Of a stretch of DNA of 64,000 nt, positions 62,245 through 64,000 are shown piece after piece. Under the pieces are notes generated by a model, which had not been told where the DNA came from, searched no databases, and saw only the letters and a list, made by a program, of their open reading frames with translations. A program made the position numbers and the translations under genes. Every line of letters begins with the position of its first letter. The stretch's first letter is position 1. Origin of the DNA: Dolomedes plantarius (lineage: Eukaryota > Arthropoda > Arachnida > Araneae > Dolomedidae); the NCBI GenBank assembly GCA_907164885.2, contig OU015503.1, positions 70,488,988 through 70,552,987 on the forward strand, in the 5' to 3' direction.

Positions 62245-64000
62245 ATGCCTTATTTCCTCGACTTAAGAGTCGTGAGTCCCGTTAATGAAATGTATTGTGA
62301 AGTATTAATACATCAAAGACTATTTATAACGAACTTGTATTTGGCAAAATGCTTCTTTTATCGAAATTCGATGTGCTTGGAAAGGTTATCTTTGGTTTTC
62401 AGAAACACTGGGAAGGAGAGAGTGAGTTGTTATTCAGATTCTCATTACGAATACCGATAATAAAAAAACTTTGCACAAAAATAAAACTTTAAGCGTGAAG
62501 AGTAAGAAAAATCAGCATATACTCGTATCTGTATTCAAGTATAATCGTTGCTTTCAGGCTAATCTTATAGAGGCAGGCTGAAATCTCGATAAGAAAATAT
62601 AAATCAACATATTATTTTGAAAATATCAATACTTAGTCTCTTTATAACGAACCTCTATTTAACGAAATATTTCATTTAACAGAGTTCAATGCTTTCAGTC
62701 TTGAAAATGTCACAGGTTCGGCTCTCAAAAACATTTAGAAAGAGAGATTACGCTGTTATTCAGCCTCTTATTACGGATACCGTCCATAATAAAACATTAA
62801 TGAAAAGCGGGAAGAGGAAGAAAAATCAGTATATATCTGTATTTAAGTGTTTTCGTTGCGTATTTTCAGGCTACCCATCTTATAGAGGCAGACTGAATTA
62901 TCGATAAGAAAATATAATTAAAGGTATTATTTTGTAAATATCAATACTTAGTATCTTTATAACGAACCTCTATTTAACGAAATATTTCATTTAACGAAAT
63001 TTAATTCTTCCAGGCTGGAAAAACTCATTGGTTCATCTTTCAAAAACACGGAGAATGAGAGAGTGAGTTGTTATTCAGCCATTTATTACGGATACCGTCC
63101 ATAAAAAATCTTTAATGCAGGTCGTCAGGAGGAAGAAATATCAGTAAATATAAGTATTTGTATTTAAGTTTGTATTAATTTGTATTTGTATTTAATCTGT
63201 ATTTAAGTGTTTTCGTTGCGTATTTTCAGGTTACCCATCTTATAGAGGCAGGCTGAAATGTTGATCAGGAAATATAAATCAAGGTATTATTTTGGAAATA
63301 TAAATACCTAGTCTCTTTATAACGAACCTCTATTTAACGAAATATTTCATTTAACGGAATTTAATTCTTCCAGGCTTAAAAAAGTAAATGGTTCTGGTTT
63401 CAAAAAATCTGGGAATGAGATAGTGAGTTGTTATTCAGCCTCTTATTACGGATACCGTCCATAAAAAAACCTTAATGCAGATCGTGAAGAGGAAGAAATG
63501 TCAGTAAATATCTGTATTTAAGTGTTTTTGTTGCGTATTTTCAGGATACCCATTTTATAGAGTCACGCTGAAATCGTGTTTAGACAATATATATCAACAT
63601 ATTTTAGAAATATTAATCGCTAGTCTCTTCATAACGAAACTCTGTTTAACGAAATATTTCATTTAACAGAATTCAATGATTCCAGGCTTGAAAAAGTCAC
63701 AGGTTTGGCTTTCACAAACATATCGAATAAGAGACTACGTTGTTATTCAGCCTGTTATTATGGATACCGTCCATAATAAAACTTTAATGAAAAGCTTGAA
63801 GAGAAAGTAAAATCAGTAAATATCTGTATTTAAGTATTTTTGTTGCGTATTTTTAGGATACCCATCTTATAGAGTCTCGTCATAACGAACCTCTGTTTAA
63901 CGAAATATTTCATTTAGTGGAATGCTTCCAGGATTTAAAAGGTCGCAGGTTCGGTTTTCAAAATTACTGGGAATGTGAAAGGTGAGTTGTTACTCAGCCT
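62245..64000. repeat. Tandem array, ~313-bp unit, continues past the window
   Basis: The anchor acctctatttaacgaaatat followed by ttcatttaac occurs at 62651, 62966, 63326, 63639 (altered) and 63889. Spacings are about 315, 360, 313 and 250 bp. The 360-bp unit has a short expansion of tgtattt words near 63150-63200. Each unit also carries gagagtgagttgttattcag, attacggataccgtccata and gttgcgtattttcagg. The anchor matches the end of the pogo-like element at 31593. A plus-strand frame at 62689-62907 lies inside one unit and is not supported as a gene. Confidence 0.9.

Overview
The window looks like a gene-poor stretch of an arthropod nuclear genome, most likely a chelicerate such as a spider. The reasons are strong AT-richness, very long (TA)n and (CA)n tracts, no operon-like gene packing, and Tc1-type transposases, tRNA-headed SINEs and Helitrons of the kind common in arachnid assemblies. 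The lineage is inferred from recall of similar sequences and was not tested. No complete host gene can be called. What remains is mostly transposable elements, their relics, and several independent tandem arrays.

Region by region. 1-5.6 kb: a ~307-bp tandem array, then a non-autonomous Helitron carrying a long (CA)n(TA)n tract. 5.7-7.2 kb: a Tc1 element one stop codon short of an intact 343-aa transposase. 7.8-8.0 kb: a possible host exon with good splice sites. 8.6-11.5 kb: a palindromic MITE, a Helitron that still encodes the C-terminus of its Pif1-type helicase, a mariner relic, a TA-flanked MITE, and a truncated Helitron. 12.4-14.3 kb: (TA)n, a SINE fused to a Tc1 element with an intact 343-aa DD34E ORF, then 435 bp of (TA)n/(TG)n. 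16.3-17.8 kb: a SINE, (TA)n, and a Tc1 pseudogene with near-perfect terminal repeats. 18.7-25.1 kb: SINEs, a third Helitron family, a decayed mariner-like copy, a tandem array interrupted by a SINE, and a Harbinger-like element. 25-44 kb: mostly sparse AT-rich DNA with piggyBac-like, pogo-like, hAT-like and Tourist-like MITEs, a 236-bp tandem array and a foldback element. 44.6-52.8 kb: SINEs, Helitrons of two families, an element with 167-bp terminal repeats and a truncated transposase, and more MITEs. 53.7-56.7 kb: a second ~236-bp array and a ~40-bp minisatellite. 58.6-58.95 kb: a GC-rich island with a TATA box, the best promoter candidate. 59.1-64 kb: a Helitron, a TTAA-flanked element, and a ~313-bp array that runs off the window end.

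How the parts relate. The Helitron copies share 5'-TC and hairpin-CTAG-3' ends, and one retains the helicase tail, which ties the short copies to an autonomous parent. Nearly every TA-targeting element with intact ends sits between (TA)n tracts, so microsatellites and transposons appear to have shaped this region together. The only candidate host signals are the exon near 7.9 kb, the promoter island near 58.8 kb, and two stretches of unusual composition (11.6-12.3 and 44.1-44.4 kb) that could be regulatory. All coordinates of repeat ends were read by eye and may be off by a few bases where no target duplication is stated.
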